From the NCBI GenBank assembly GCA_965242575.1, contig OZ251461.1, positions 1,674,001 through 1,738,000 of the forward strand: a stretch of 64,000 bases of DNA. Reading direction: 5' to 3'. Shown one piece after another: positions 1 to 8,883 of the stretch; positions within the stretch are counted from its first letter, which is position 1; each line of letters begins with the position of its first letter. Below the pieces are notes generated by a model, which worked only from the letters and a program-made list of their open reading frames with translations, searched no databases and was not told where the DNA came from. The translations under genes were made by a program, and so were the position numbers. This DNA is from JANQOH01 sp965242575. Lineage in GTDB: Bacteria > Pseudomonadota > Alphaproteobacteria > UBA7887.

Positions 1-172
1 GCCACGGCAACGATCCCTTTCCGCCTCGCGGCTGAAGATCGGCGGCGGTGTGCCGGCTTTTTCGATCCAGCATGTCATATGGCTTGCGGACTCGATCTTG
101 AAAAAATCCAAGTTGGCGCACCGCAATCGCCTCTCGGAACGAGCACCGCGGGCGGTTCGTGTAGCCGGCGGT

Positions 173-1141
173 TCAGCGCGCCTGTCCGCTCCGGCCGGAT
201 ATCCGGGCAGCTACGCCTTCGACGAGCGCTTCGAACGCGGCATATACCGGTTTGACGCCGAGGCCGGCAACGAAAGCAAGCGTGACCTGCGTGAGATTGA
301 CGCCGCCAACGTTGGAGCCATCGCCCGGGGCCTGCGTAAAAATCTGAACAACCAGAAGGCCAAGAATCGCTCCGAGAAATATCCGCGTGCCATCGCCCTT
401 CAGCCGCGCTTCCTCATAGGCCCGTTCGGATAGCCGGTCAGACACCCGCTTCATCAGGAAAACACTCGCGCCGAGACCGCCCCATATGAAGGGAACGAGG
501 AGCGGCTGGAGGTCACGCACCGCCCAATACGGAAGGTGGAACAGCCGCCCGAGATTTTGAGGATGGCCGTCGGAATTCGTCTCAACGCGGTCCGTCCAGC
601 CGGTTAATATCTGCATGATAAGTGCGGCCACAAACAGCCACATGCTACTGCAGAGCGGCCGCTGATGCCGCATCGGGGTGAACAGGACGACCAACAGGGG
701 GCGGATATCCCACCACGCCCGATACTGCCTGCCGGTTTTGGCCATGGTGTCCAGGACGGATCGGCCGTTCACTCCGCGCGTCCTGGCGGTAAATCGTGTG
801 ACCGTGGCATACGCGTCGAGCAATTTCGACCGCCGATCTCGGTCGTCCGGCTCCGCGCGGCACGCGGCTATGGCCTGAGACAGGGCCGTGACGGCGGTTT
901 TTACGGACTCGTCGTCGTCCAGGATATCGCCGTGGCGGGCGACATAGAGGACAAGGGCCTCGCATTCCTCCACGAGGGCGCCGTCGCCGGACGGCGACGC
1001 GCCGGAGCGCGCGCCCGGCCGGTCGCCGGGGAAATCCTTCGACGCTCCGCCGTCGCCCGCGGCTCGACCGGGGGGATCACCCGCATCGGAGACAGTGGTA
1101 TCGGGAGGCGTTCCCGCGTTCACGTCGTCACTTGGCGGCAT
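173..1141 (-). CDS. multi-pass membrane protein of unknown function
   Basis: A 322-residue protein of no family I recognise. The first ~60 residues are Gly/Pro/Asp-rich and probably disordered, followed by a soluble helical part. From about residue 155 there are three or four hydrophobic segments (one contains MWLFVAALIMQIL, another FLGAILGLLVVQIF), so the C-terminal half should sit in the inner membrane. I start it at the ATG at 1141 rather than further upstream because that ATG follows GGAGAGG at good spacing and lies 25 bases after the stop of the DUF6765 gene; an earlier start would overlap that gene by 120 bases. It is probably co-transcribed with the DUF6765 gene, and the second DUF6765 copy near 11 kb is also followed by a membrane-protein gene. 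Confidence 0.7.
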   Translation of the reverse strand: MPPSDDVNAGTPPDTTVSDAGDPPGRAAGDGGASKDFPGDRPGARSGASPSGDGALVEECEALVLYVARHGDILDDDESVKTAVTALSQAIAACRAEPDDRDRRSKLLDAYATVTRFTARTRGVNGRSVLDTMAKTGRQYRAWWDIRPLLVVLFTPMRHQRPLCSSMWLFVAALIMQILTGWTDRVETNSDGHPQNLGRLFHLPYWAVRDLQPLLVPFIWGGLGASVFLMKRVSDRLSERAYEEARLKGDGTRIFLGAILGLLVVQIFTQAPGDGSNVGGVNLTQVTLAFVAGLGVKPVYAAFEALVEGVAARISGRSGQAR

Positions 1142-1166
1142 TTCGGTCCTCTCCGTTCGGCCGAAT

Positions 1167-2318
1167 CTAATCGGCAACCACGCCATGTCCGGGCAGAAGA
1201 TCCCGAAGCACAAAGGTTCGGTGTATGGCTGCCGCCTGGAAAAATCGGAAAATGGGCTTGCCGGAGACCATAGTGGATGCTTTGGCACGTTTCAAGGCGT
1301 CCAGTCCCTTTTTCCATGAGGCGCCGCGGTACGGGAGGATGCTCTCCGCGCGGACGAACAATTCCCCGGCCGAGGCCGCGTCTCTCCATGCCTTCTTCCG
1401 GCGGGCAAGAGGCGCCTGGAGGGCCAGAATGCGCGTAACGGCGTCGCGGATGTCGGCGAAATCCCGCCCCTCGTCCTGTTGCGCGTCAGGAAACCGCCCG
1501 GCCAGTTGGCGAAACATGTCGTGGATCGCTTCGCACGCCTCGCAAAACGTCGCCGGGTTGTCGCGCACGCCCGAGGAACGTGTCTTCGGGTGTTCGTAGT
1601 CGAATTTCCACCGCAGGTACGGGCGGTCGGGATACGTCAGGGCAGCGCCATGCCCCAGAGCGCCGGACAAAGCCTCCGCGCCGGCGCTCATCATCTCCTT
1701 CTTGAGCGCCGCAAGGGTTTTGGAGAGGCGGGTATTCCAACTTTCCGGGTCCCGGAAGTTAGGAAGGCCGCCCATCTCCGGCGCGTACCTCTCTCGAAAG
1801 CGGGCGGCCTTTTTCTCGATATACCGGGCGATCCGGGGTTGCACGTCAATTGCCTCGAGAGAACCGCTGTCGATCCTGTTCCAGCGCGAACTCACCCCTG
1901 AGAAGCCGTAATGCGAGAACGTATCCGCATAGACGTGCGCCGTGATTCCGGCAAGGTGATAGCCGAAAGGCTTGTCGACCAGGGACAGGTTGTGGAGAAC
2001 CAGTTCGCGTGCGATCCGGCTATTCTTGCGGCAAATCAGCCGCTCCGACATCGACTTCCCCTCGTTGCCGGGCAGGAAGTGAAAAGGGAGCCATATGAGC
2101 CGCTGGTCGTGGCGGTCGTTGTTGGCGACGATATCGGTCACATGGTGGGCCGTGGGCACGAAGTCGAGGCGCCCGCCGTCGGGAAACTCGATGGTCTCCT
2201 CGTCGCCGTTGTCGTCGACGAATTCCGCCGCCGTCGCGATGATCTGGCAGACGGTGGGCGCCAGGCCGGCGGCGCGGGCCATGGCGTAGGTTCCGAAATA
2301 ATGCATGTCCGTCTGCAT
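1167..2318 (-). CDS. DUF6765 family protein (copy 1)
   Basis: A 383-residue soluble protein resembling DUF6765, a family without an assigned function. It opens with the family-like MQTDMHYFGTYAMARAAGL and has a central HVYADTFSHYGFSG block. The conserved His/Asp in these motifs (DMHY, HVYAD, SHYGF) suggest a metal-dependent hydrolase fold, but that is inference. The ATG at 2318 is preceded by AAGGA. It lies between a ribbon-helix-helix gene upstream and a membrane-protein gene 25 bases downstream, probably as one operon. A paralogue at 10657-11784 shares the opening motif and the HVYADTFSHYGFSGVSSR block almost unchanged but diverges elsewhere. Confidence 0.75.
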   Translation of the reverse strand: MQTDMHYFGTYAMARAAGLAPTVCQIIATAAEFVDDNGDEETIEFPDGGRLDFVPTAHHVTDIVANNDRHDQRLIWLPFHFLPGNEGKSMSERLICRKNSRIARELVLHNLSLVDKPFGYHLAGITAHVYADTFSHYGFSGVSSRWNRIDSGSLEAIDVQPRIARYIEKKAARFRERYAPEMGGLPNFRDPESWNTRLSKTLAALKKEMMSAGAEALSGALGHGAALTYPDRPYLRWKFDYEHPKTRSSGVRDNPATFCEACEAIHDMFRQLAGRFPDAQQDEGRDFADIRDAVTRILALQAPLARRKKAWRDAASAGELFVRAESILPYRGASWKKGLDALKRAKASTMVSGKPIFRFFQAAAIHRTFVLRDLLPGHGVVAD

Positions 2319-2408
2319 GACAGGTCCTTCGCTAACCGATGGGCCGTCGCAGGTCGGCGTCGGCCGGACGTCCGATCTCCGGTCAGGTAGGCGCCACCCC
2401 TGCGCAAT

Positions 2409-2744
2409 TCAAGCGTCTCCATCCCCTGGCCGGAGCAACCGGGACTGGGCGGTTTGAGCCGATTCGACGGCCTGCCGGAAGCTATCTACGCCCTCTCGGT
2501 CGGACGTTTCCCGGTGCTTCAGGTATGTGAGGATGTGGACACCTCGGAAGGTGCGCTTGAGGAGCTCGATCAATTCCGGCGTCATCCGGGCCTCTTTCAC
2601 GTCGAGTCGGTCGGCCGCCGCGCGGCTCGCGGTTTCGCGTACGAACTCCCCGGGCGTCATGTCGTTGCGGTTTGCCGCCTCGACGATGGCGTTCCACTCG
2701 TCGTTGGAGAACCGGATGGAGTGCTGGCGGCGTCGGATTGCCAT
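2409..2744 (-). CDS. ribbon-helix-helix protein, MobC/relaxosome-like
   Basis: A 111-residue basic protein. Residues ~8-40 (SIRFSNDEWNAIVEAANRND followed by a TPGEFVRET helix) fit a ribbon-helix-helix DNA-binding domain of the kind found in MobC-like mobilisation proteins and plasmid repressors. The remainder is helical without a second recognisable domain. The ATG at 2744 follows GGAGAGG. It is the first gene of the minus-strand group with the DUF6765 and membrane-protein genes and could be its autoregulator. No relaxase gene is nearby, so a transfer role is not demonstrated. Confidence 0.6.
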   Translation of the reverse strand: MAIRRRQHSIRFSNDEWNAIVEAANRNDMTPGEFVRETASRAAADRLDVKEARMTPELIELLKRTFRGVHILTYLKHRETSDREGVDSFRQAVESAQTAQSRLLRPGDGDA

Positions 2745-3600
2745 GTCGCCTCTCCGAAAATCGCGCGCGACGGAGGCCGTTTCCGATCCGCATTCCGCAA
2801 GGTCGCGCGAGATTTAATGCGCCAGAGGAACGGTTCGGGCAGGCCCGTCGCTCATCGTAACCGGGCTTCGGGTGGGACACAACCCAAACACGGATCGTGT
2901 GACACGGCGCGGACGGTGAGAATTTACACGCCATGATAGAGGCTTGTCCGTCACACGGGACAGGGACGGTATCCCATCATGGCGAGGCGCAGGTGGGGCA
3001 AAGCGCGCGCCGGAGAGCGCAAACTTGCGCGCGCGGGCTGTTGATTTGCACCCCGGTGCGTCGGGTGTGAGAGTTCACCGCCTCCCGGCGTGGATCGTTG
3101 CGATGCGCGGTCACGAAGCGAGAGGGTTTCGGGTCGGGCGCGTCTGGCGCTTCGAAGCCGCCGCGGCGTTTGAGCGGTTGGCTGGCGACGCCGTGGCGCG
3201 AACGGGGCGGCGCTCCGGTTTATCGGCTGTAAACGGATCGGAGTCGCGGGCTGTCGGCGCGCCACGGCTGGATCGCGCGCCCTTGGCTTCGCAGGCGGCC
3301 TGAGCGGCCACCGGGTTTCGGTTGGCCCACGCGGTCCGTCCGGCGGCGCGGCTATGGTCGTTTCGGGAGAATGGCGTCGCTGTTGGGAATTGTCGACCGC
3401 AGTCGATATGCGCCGGTGGATGGCCGGTTTGCATCCGCATGGATGCGGTTGGTGGCGGCGTTGATTTTTGGCGTGACGTTGGCGGTGTTCGTGGCCGAAG
3501 GATGTCGGGCCTGACAAAGCCCGAAGGGCGAACGGCACGATGGGCATCGCCCGCTGGCGGACGCGGAGAAGGCGCGGCGTCGAGGCCGCCCGCGGGGGCG
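2745..3600. other. gene-poor stretch with possible excisionase-like fragment
   Basis: I see no well-supported gene here. In the plus frame beginning at 2944, around 3060-3190, the translation contains GFRVGRVWRF after a short helical stretch. This resembles the wing of small excisionase/MerR-type DNA-binding proteins, but the upstream part does not match and no ribosome binding site supports a start. The rest is GC-rich DNA leading into the repeat block. Confidence 0.3.
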
Positions 3601-4255
3601 CGCGAAGCGCGGCGCCTAGCGGCGCGCGAGGCGTCTGGCGATGGGGAGAGTTGGGGATCCGGCGCCGGGGATGGCGCAGGGTTGGACGCGCGCCGCCGCA
3701 GGCGGCGCCCTGCCGGCTTGCCGGAGGCGCGCCGCGCGCGCGAAGCGCGCGGCCATGGCGCTGCGGGCGGGCTGCGCCGTGGGCGAAGCCCGAAGGGCGA
3801 GCGGCGGGGTTTGGCGTTGGCGTTGGAGCGGGCGATGAGGCGTGCGCGCGCGAAGCGCGGCGCTCGGCGGCGCGCGAGGCGTCTGGCGATGGGGAGAGTT
3901 AGGGATTCGGCGCCGGGGATGGCGCAGGGCTGGTCGCGCGCCGCCGCAGGCGGCGCCCCGCCGGCTTGCCGGAGGCGCGCCGCGCGCGCAGCGCGCGGCC
4001 ATGACGCTGCGGGCGGGCTACGCCGTGGCGAAGCCCGAAGGGCGAGCGGCGGGGTTTGGCGTTGAAGCAGGTGATGAGGCGGGGGCGCGCGAAGCGCAGC
4101 GCGCGGCGGCGCGCGAGGCGTCTGGCGATGGGGAGAGTTGGGGATCCGACGTCGGGGACGGCGCAGGGTTGGACGCGCGCCGCCGCAGGCGGCGCCCTGC
4201 CGGCTCGCCGGAGGCGAGCCGCGCGCGCGAAGCGCGCGGCCACGGCGCCGCGGAT
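3601..4255. repeat. three tandem copies of a ~240 bp palindrome-rich repeat
   Basis: Landmark CGCGAAGCGC recurs at 3601, 3849 and 4088 (spacing 248 and 239), each time followed by GCGTCTGGCGATGGGGAGAG and then GCCGCCGCAGGCGGC. The third copy is shorter, ending near 4255. Each unit holds several short inverted repeats (GCCGCC/GGCGGC, GCGCGC around GAAGC, CCCGAAGGGC). All reading frames are open through the block only because of the base composition. It sits just downstream of the DUF2493 gene. Function unknown: candidates are a transcription end, a partition or origin-associated site, or a minisatellite. Confidence 0.7.
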
Positions 4256-4318
4256 GGGCGCCGTCGCAGGGAGGAAGGGCCGATCCCGCGGTGGGGACCG
4301 GCCCAGGGTTGCGTCGTA

Positions 4319-5227
4319 TCAGGCGGCGGCGTGCATGACGCGGATGCCGGCGCGTCTGGCGTTGTCGATGAGGTTGTCGGTGATGCCGTTTCCGGGGAAG
4401 GCGACGAGGCCCTTCGGGAGGAGGCTGAGCAGTCGGTCGTTGCGGCGGAAGGGTGCGGCGCGTCCGTGCTTGTCCCAGTCGGGCTTGCAGACGACCTGGG
4501 TCACTCCCCGGTTTTCGGCCCACTTGGCGGCGATACTCTCGGCTCCCGGTCCTCCGCCATGCACCAGCACCATGTCGGCGTAGCGCTTCTTCACCCGGTC
4601 GAGAGTCTGCCAGATGGCGTTGACGTCCTGGGCCTCCTTTCCGCCCGCGACGGCGACGAGGGTGCCGCTGGGGAGGTGCGCCTGGGTCTTGCTGGCCTCC
4701 CTGGCGCGGAGGAAGTCACGGGCGTCGATGGCGGCGGCGGTGAGTTTGCCGGTCCTGGAGGTGTGCGATCCGGTCCTGGGCCTCCACATCTCGCCGGTGT
4801 GGGTCTTGTAGGCGTGGGCGGCGGTGTCTCGGAGGGCCTCGAAGGCGTCGCGGCGGTCGTTGAGGTTGCGGGCGCGCTCGGTGAGGCGTTCGAGTTCTCC
4901 GGCCTTGATTTCGGTTCCGTCCTGCTCCCTCTGGAGGTCCTTGATGTCGGGGGCGATACGATCGACGGCGCGTTCGAGGCGGGTCGTCTGGGCATGGAAG
5001 GCGTTGACGATGCCCCAGAGGAAGTTCTCGCGTTCGTCGGCGAGCTGGGTTCCGTCGGGCGCGACACCGGCGGCGAGGATGCGGATGGCTTCGACGACCG
5101 CAGCGGTGGCGTCGTCGCTATCCCAGACGTCGCGGTTGTCGTGTTCGTCGGGTCCGGGAGCGGTTCCGAAGAGTTGGGCCTGTTCGCAGACGGCGGCGGT
5201 GGCGGTTGCGAGGTTCGAGACGGTCAT
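4319..5227 (-). CDS. DUF2493 (YspA/cpYpsA-related SLOG) domain protein
   Basis: A 302-residue protein. The N-terminal ~170 residues are helical and charged with possible coiled coil. The C-terminal part (from ~residue 190) has the DUF2493 signature: TLVAVAGGKEAQD, then DMVLVHGGGPGAESIAAKWA and a VVCKPDWDKHGRAAPFRRND segment. This is a Rossmann-like SLOG fold expected to bind nucleotide-derived ligands. Such proteins are common on alphaproteobacterial plasmids and islands, and the biochemical role is not established. The ATG at 5227 follows AAGGAG. It is the last gene of the long minus-strand set and faces the repeat block. Confidence 0.8.
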   Translation of the reverse strand: MTVSNLATATAAVCEQAQLFGTAPGPDEHDNRDVWDSDDATAAVVEAIRILAAGVAPDGTQLADERENFLWGIVNAFHAQTTRLERAVDRIAPDIKDLQREQDGTEIKAGELERLTERARNLNDRRDAFEALRDTAAHAYKTHTGEMWRPRTGSHTSRTGKLTAAAIDARDFLRAREASKTQAHLPSGTLVAVAGGKEAQDVNAIWQTLDRVKKRYADMVLVHGGGPGAESIAAKWAENRGVTQVVCKPDWDKHGRAAPFRRNDRLLSLLPKGLVAFPGNGITDNLIDNARRAGIRVMHAAA

Positions 5228-5857
5228 GAGTAGAACTCCTTCGTTGGCGACGGCGCCCTATGCACCGCGCTGAGAGCAAAAAAGTGTCATGTGGCGACGG
5301 GGAGAGCACCAAGTCTTAGGCGCGCAGGATTTTCGAAGGGGAAAAATTTCGCGGGCACGGCCGTTCGTGCAAACCGGGCCTCGCCAGGGGTGACTCGGCG
5401 GTATTTGCGAAGGAAAAAAATTTCGCGGGCACGGCCGTTCATGCAAACCGGGCCTCGCCAGGGGTGACTCGGCGGTTCGGCGGGCCGCGACGGTCGGGAA
5501 ACTTTTTTCCTTCGGCGAGGCGCGACGGTTGGGAAATTTTTTTCCTTCGGAAATCCTTCTTCGCGCGCCTTAGACTTGGCCGTAGCGAAGCGAAGGAGCC
5601 GAAGGCTTGCTCTCCACGTCGCCACATGGCACGATGGGACTCACAGCAGAGCATTCATTCCCCCCACACGCGGCCGCTTTCCGGCCGTCCGTCCCGGCGC
5701 GGCGCCGGCAAGGAAGGGCTGCGGCCAGGGAAGCCCGCGACTCGGTCTCGCGAACCGCCGCCGCGACCGGACGCCGAACTCTGGCTGCGAGACCGATTCG
5801 CGGGCGGTGCTCCCCTGGATCGGCGGGCGGGCGCGCGATCCTCCGGAAGGGGCGGTC
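5228..5857. other. non-coding interval holding A/T-tract repeats
   Basis: The interval between the DUF4326 gene and the start of the DUF2493 gene contains no gene I can support. Its left half is filled by the direct and inverted repeats at 5342-5550. The right half (5560-5857) shows nothing recognisable. Confidence 0.6.
5342..5550. repeat. 61 bp direct repeat plus 29 bp direct repeat sharing an inverted A/T tract
   Basis: Two copies of a 61 bp unit lie at 5342-5402 and 5416-5476 (74 bp period) with one mismatch. They are followed by two copies of a shorter unit at 5487-5515 and 5522-5550 (35 bp period). CGAAGGAAAAAAATTTC at 5408-5424 is perfectly inverted at 5533-5549, so the block can fold into a large hairpin with A/T arms in otherwise GC-rich DNA. 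It could act as a terminator, a protein-binding site array, or a mobile-element relic. Confidence 0.75.
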
Positions 5858-6166
5858 TCATACGTGCGGGACCTTGCGGGCCTGGATCTCGCGGTGCGCC
5901 CAGGCGGCCGCCCTGGCGAGCACATCGCCGTGGCAAGGGCGGGGCGCGCAGACGCAGACGAGATCGCGTCCGTGGAGCGCCGCCAGGTCCTCGATGGCGA
6001 CGCCGCCCTCCCGGATGCGCGCCCACAGGCGGCTGCGGAATTTGCGAATGACCTCGGCGCGGTTTCCGTCGCGGCCGAGAACGAAGGGATTGCCCCAAGG
6101 TCCCGGTCGGACGATGACGACGGCGCCTTTCGGGGTTCCGTGCGTGTGTCGGTTCAGGACGGCCAT
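5858..6166 (-). CDS. DUF4326 domain protein
   Basis: A 102-residue protein matching the small DUF4326 family known from phages and plasmids. The N-terminal VLNRHTHG and VIVRPGPWGNPFVLGRDG segments and the later LVCVCAPRPCHGDVLA segment are the characteristic parts; the last has closely spaced Cys/His. Function is not established, and the fold may bind nucleotides. It is the downstream neighbour of the Toprim and ssb genes in the same orientation. Confidence 0.8.
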   Translation of the reverse strand: MAVLNRHTHGTPKGAVVIVRPGPWGNPFVLGRDGNRAEVIRKFRSRLWARIREGGVAIEDLAALHGRDLVCVCAPRPCHGDVLARAAAWAHREIQARKVPHV

Positions 6167-6305
6167 GCTCCACTTCTCCGCTTGCGGCGATGCGCTTTCG
6201 CCTCCTTCCGGCTTCCCTCCGACTCCCCCGCCGGCCGGTTGCGCGGGGCGGTGTCGTCCGCCGCGCGTTCGTTCCCCGCGCGTGCGCCCGATCCCGGCGC
6301 GGCGC

Positions 6306-7316
6306 TCACGCGCAAGCGGCGTTCCGCCCGCTCCGCCGGAAGGGATGGGGTTCGGCGGCGAAGAGCGAGCCGAGACGCGCCGCGAGGGCTTCGGGACCGA
6401 AGGCGACGAGGTCGTCGTTGAAATCGCCGCGCCGGGGAACGACGACCACGACGGCGAGGCTGGCGCGGCGACAGCGGAGCAGAAGCTTGCGGGCGGCGCG
6501 GTCGCCCTCGGCGTCGTTGTCGCGCGCGACGACGAGGCGGTCGATCCCCGGCGGCGGCGTGAACGCGCCGAGGCTTCCGGCCGAGAGCGCGGCGGCCGCG
6601 CGAACGCCCGGAACCGCCGCCATCACGGACAGCACCGTCTCGATGCCCTCGCCGACGAGGAGCGTTCTCGCGGCATGGCCGCCGAAGCGCACGGCGTTCC
6701 CGTGGATGTGGCCGAGCGCCTTGCGCGGCGCGGCGACGTCCGCCTTCGCGGGTCGGCGCGGGTCGAGCCATGTGCGCTGCACGCCCTGGAGGGAGCCGTC
6801 GTCTCCGGCGACGGCGGCGACGAGCGCCGGCAGGCGGCGGCAGCCGGCGCCGTCGCGGTAGCGCAAGGCGGGGTGGAAGCGCAGCGCCGGGAAGCGGCAG
6901 CGGTGGACGGCGCGGGCCTTGAGATAGTTTTCGGCGTGGGTGCCGTCGATGGCGCGGCATTGCCGCCAAAGGCGGCGCGCCGCCCCCGCGCGGTCGTAGG
7001 CGCCGCCGCCGTCCGCGCAGGACGCGCGCGGCAGGGCGAGGAACGCGCGCGCCTCGTCGAGCGCCGGGCGCAGGGCGGTCGCGCCGATGGCGACGCGCAC
7101 GATGTCGAGCAGGTCGCCATGCTCGCCGGTGGCGGCGTCGGTCCACTTGCCGACCGGGCCGGGCGGCGCGAGGCGGAGGAAAAGCGAGCGCCCCCGCGCG
7201 CCGCGTGTGTCGCCGGCGATCCAGTATCGGCCGCGCCGGCGCCCGTTGGGCAGGTATTTGCGGCATACCGCCTCGGCGTTGCGCGCGAGCGCGGCGGCGA
7301 CATCGGTAGCGTTCAC
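6306..7316 (-). CDS. Toprim-domain, plasmid-primase-like protein
   Basis: A 336-residue protein read from the GTG at 7316, which follows GGGGGAGAGG. The N-terminal two thirds resemble the DUF7146-type region of plasmid and phage primase-like proteins (GDTRGARGRSLFLRL, HAENYLKARAV). The C-terminal third is a Toprim fold with LLVGEGIETVLSV supplying the catalytic Glu and LVVARDNDAEGD the paired Asp motif. No DnaB-like helicase domain follows, so it is a stand-alone primase-like or nicking-type Toprim protein. Its position next to ssb supports a role in replication of the element. Confidence 0.75.
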   Translation of the reverse strand: MNATDVAAALARNAEAVCRKYLPNGRRRGRYWIAGDTRGARGRSLFLRLAPPGPVGKWTDAATGEHGDLLDIVRVAIGATALRPALDEARAFLALPRASCADGGGAYDRAGAARRLWRQCRAIDGTHAENYLKARAVHRCRFPALRFHPALRYRDGAGCRRLPALVAAVAGDDGSLQGVQRTWLDPRRPAKADVAAPRKALGHIHGNAVRFGGHAARTLLVGEGIETVLSVMAAVPGVRAAAALSAGSLGAFTPPPGIDRLVVARDNDAEGDRAARKLLLRCRRASLAVVVVVPRRGDFNDDLVAFGPEALAARLGSLFAAEPHPFRRSGRNAACA

Positions 7317-7504
7317 GGCGCCTCTCCCCCGAGTTCCAGGAACGCCCCGTTCCGGCCTCGCTCCGCCTTCGGAGGGCGCGGCGCGGACGGGCGCCGCGCG
7401 AGGCGCGCGCCGGCGCGCCGGCGCGGCTCCGGCCCGCCGGCAAGAAAAAAAGGGCCGACGCGCGCGGCGCCGGCCCAGTCGGGAGGAAACGTGGAGAGCG
7501 AGAC

Positions 7505-7960
7505 CTAGAACGGGATGTCGTCGTCGAGCGGGCCGCCGTTGTCGACGCCGCCCTCGGGGGCCGCCGCCGGGGCGGGAGCGGTCTCGGAGGCCCCGGCCTT
7601 GGCGGCGCTGGACTTGTCGAGGAACTGCACCCGCCCGCCCGGCGCGACCAGGATCTCGGTCGAGAAGCGGTCGGTGTCCTCGCCCTCCTTGCGCCAGCGG
7701 CGGGTCTGCAACTTGCCGGAGACGTAGAGCAGCCGCCCCTTGCGCGCGTGCTTCTCGAACATCTCCACCAAGCCCGCCTGGAAGGTCACGACGCGGTGCC
7801 ACTCGACGCGGTCGACGCGCTCGCCGGAGGTCTTGTCGACGTAGCCCTCGTCGGTGGCGATGGACAGGTTGGCGACCCGGCCGCCGTTGGCGAGGTTGTG
7901 GATGGTCGCGTCGTCGCCGAGGCGTCCGATGATCTGGGCCTGGTTGAGTCCGAACGACAT
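7505..7960 (-). CDS. ssb: single-stranded DNA-binding protein
   Basis: A 151-residue SSB. The OB fold covers about residues 5-110: QAQIIGRLGDDATIHNLANG opens it and WHRVVTFQAGLVEMFEKH and GRLLYVSGKLQTRRWRKEG follow. A short Ala/Gly/Pro linker ends in the acidic tip DDDIPF, the conserved SSB tail that docks partner proteins. The ATG at 7960 is preceded by AGGAGAACCGAC, the same 12 bases as before the small gene at 8235. Probably the element's own SSB. Confidence 0.95.
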   Translation of the reverse strand: MSFGLNQAQIIGRLGDDATIHNLANGGRVANLSIATDEGYVDKTSGERVDRVEWHRVVTFQAGLVEMFEKHARKGRLLYVSGKLQTRRWRKEGEDTDRFSTEILVAPGGRVQFLDKSSAAKAGASETAPAPAAAPEGGVDNGGPLDDDIPF

Positions 7961-8067
7961 GTCGGTTCTCCTCGAGGTGCTGGTTGCTGACGATGGTTGC
8001 GCGAACGGGGACGACCTCTCTCGATCCCTTCCCCGCTCGCCTTCTTCCTGCTTCCCTTCTCCTCCCT

Positions 8068-8235
8068 TCAGCGAACCCCGCCGCCGTCCCGGGGCGTGTC
8101 GAGAATCTCGCGGATGGCGCGTTCCGGAAGACCGGCGGCCGCGAGCAGCTCGCGCCCGGAGGCCGGCGGGTCGAGGACGTCGTCGTTGTCCGAGGAAGCG
8201 TCGGGAGTGGGGACGTCGAGATCGTGCGCGGGCAT
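8068..8235 (-). CDS. small acidic hypothetical protein
   Basis: A 55-residue protein from the ATG at 8235, chosen because AGGAGAACCGAC precedes it exactly as it precedes the ssb start. The N-terminal half is Asp-rich (DLDVPTPDASSDNDD) and the C-terminal half is a predicted helix (GRELLAAAGLPERAIREILD). I recognise no family. It lies just upstream of ssb in the same orientation and is likely co-expressed. Confidence 0.5.
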   Translation of the reverse strand: MPAHDLDVPTPDASSDNDDVLDPPASGRELLAAAGLPERAIREILDTPRDGGGVR

Positions 8236-8349
8236 GTCGGTTCTCCTGGCGTGGGGTTTCGACGCCGCCGGGACCGCGTCCTCGCAATCCCTGGCGCGTC
8301 GCCCCTCTCCCGGCTTGTCTCCGACTCCCCCCGACACGGGGCGCGCGGT

Positions 8350-8883
8350 TCAGGCGGACCGGGCGGAGATCGCGTTCAGGCGCTCGCAGACGGAGCGGGG
8401 GTGGAGCGTCGCCATGTTCAGCACCGGGACGCCGTGGCTCCGTGCGACGCGAATGGCCATCCCCGTGCCGCCCTCGACGCGCCCGCCTTCGGTCCAGCAC
8501 ACCGCCGCTGCGACGGGGGCTCGTCCGCTCTCGCCCAACAGGACGGCCACGTTGCGGGCATGGAGCTTGCGCACCGTCGGCGAACACCGATCCCATGCGG
8601 GATGCGACGCGGCGGCGATGGGCAGGAAACACGCCAGTTCGACCGAAGACAGCGGGTGGAGGTCCGACCCCGTGTGGCCGTTGTAGCCGGGCCAGGGCAG
8701 ATAGAGCGTCCGCCCGCCCGCCGGAGTCCCCGTCGCGAACGCTTCGTCGGCCCCCCGAGCCCCGCCCGACCGCAGGCGCCATCCCTTGCCCGCGAGCCAG
8801 GCCGCCATCGTCGTCATGTCCCGCCGAACACGCTCGGGCGTCCGCCGGGCCCCGATCCCCGCATAGGCAAGCGCTCTCGTCAT
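8350..8883 (-). CDS. DprA/SLOG-like Rossmann-fold protein
   Basis: A 177-residue protein from the ATG at 8883 (GGAGG upstream). AYAGIGARRTPERV followed by GWRLRSGGARGADEAFATG matches the nucleotide-binding start of DprA-like and LOG/SLOG proteins; VAVLLGESGRAPVAAAVCWT and GTGMAIRVARSHGVPVLNMA continue the sheet. It lacks the flanking SAM and winged-helix domains of true DprA, so it is a stand-alone SLOG protein of the type seen on phages and plasmids. It is the second SLOG-type gene in the window after the DUF2493 gene. Confidence 0.75.
   Translation of the reverse strand: MTRALAYAGIGARRTPERVRRDMTTMAAWLAGKGWRLRSGGARGADEAFATGTPAGGRTLYLPWPGYNGHTGSDLHPLSSVELACFLPIAAASHPAWDRCSPTVRKLHARNVAVLLGESGRAPVAAAVCWTEGGRVEGGTGMAIRVARSHGVPVLNMATLHPRSVCERLNAISARSA

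Noticed and set aside
3322..4065. Open frames through the 240 bp repeat block suggesting a repeat protein
   Set aside because: All frames are open on both strands because of composition, and the unit lengths (248 and 239) are not multiples of three, so the frame changes between copies.
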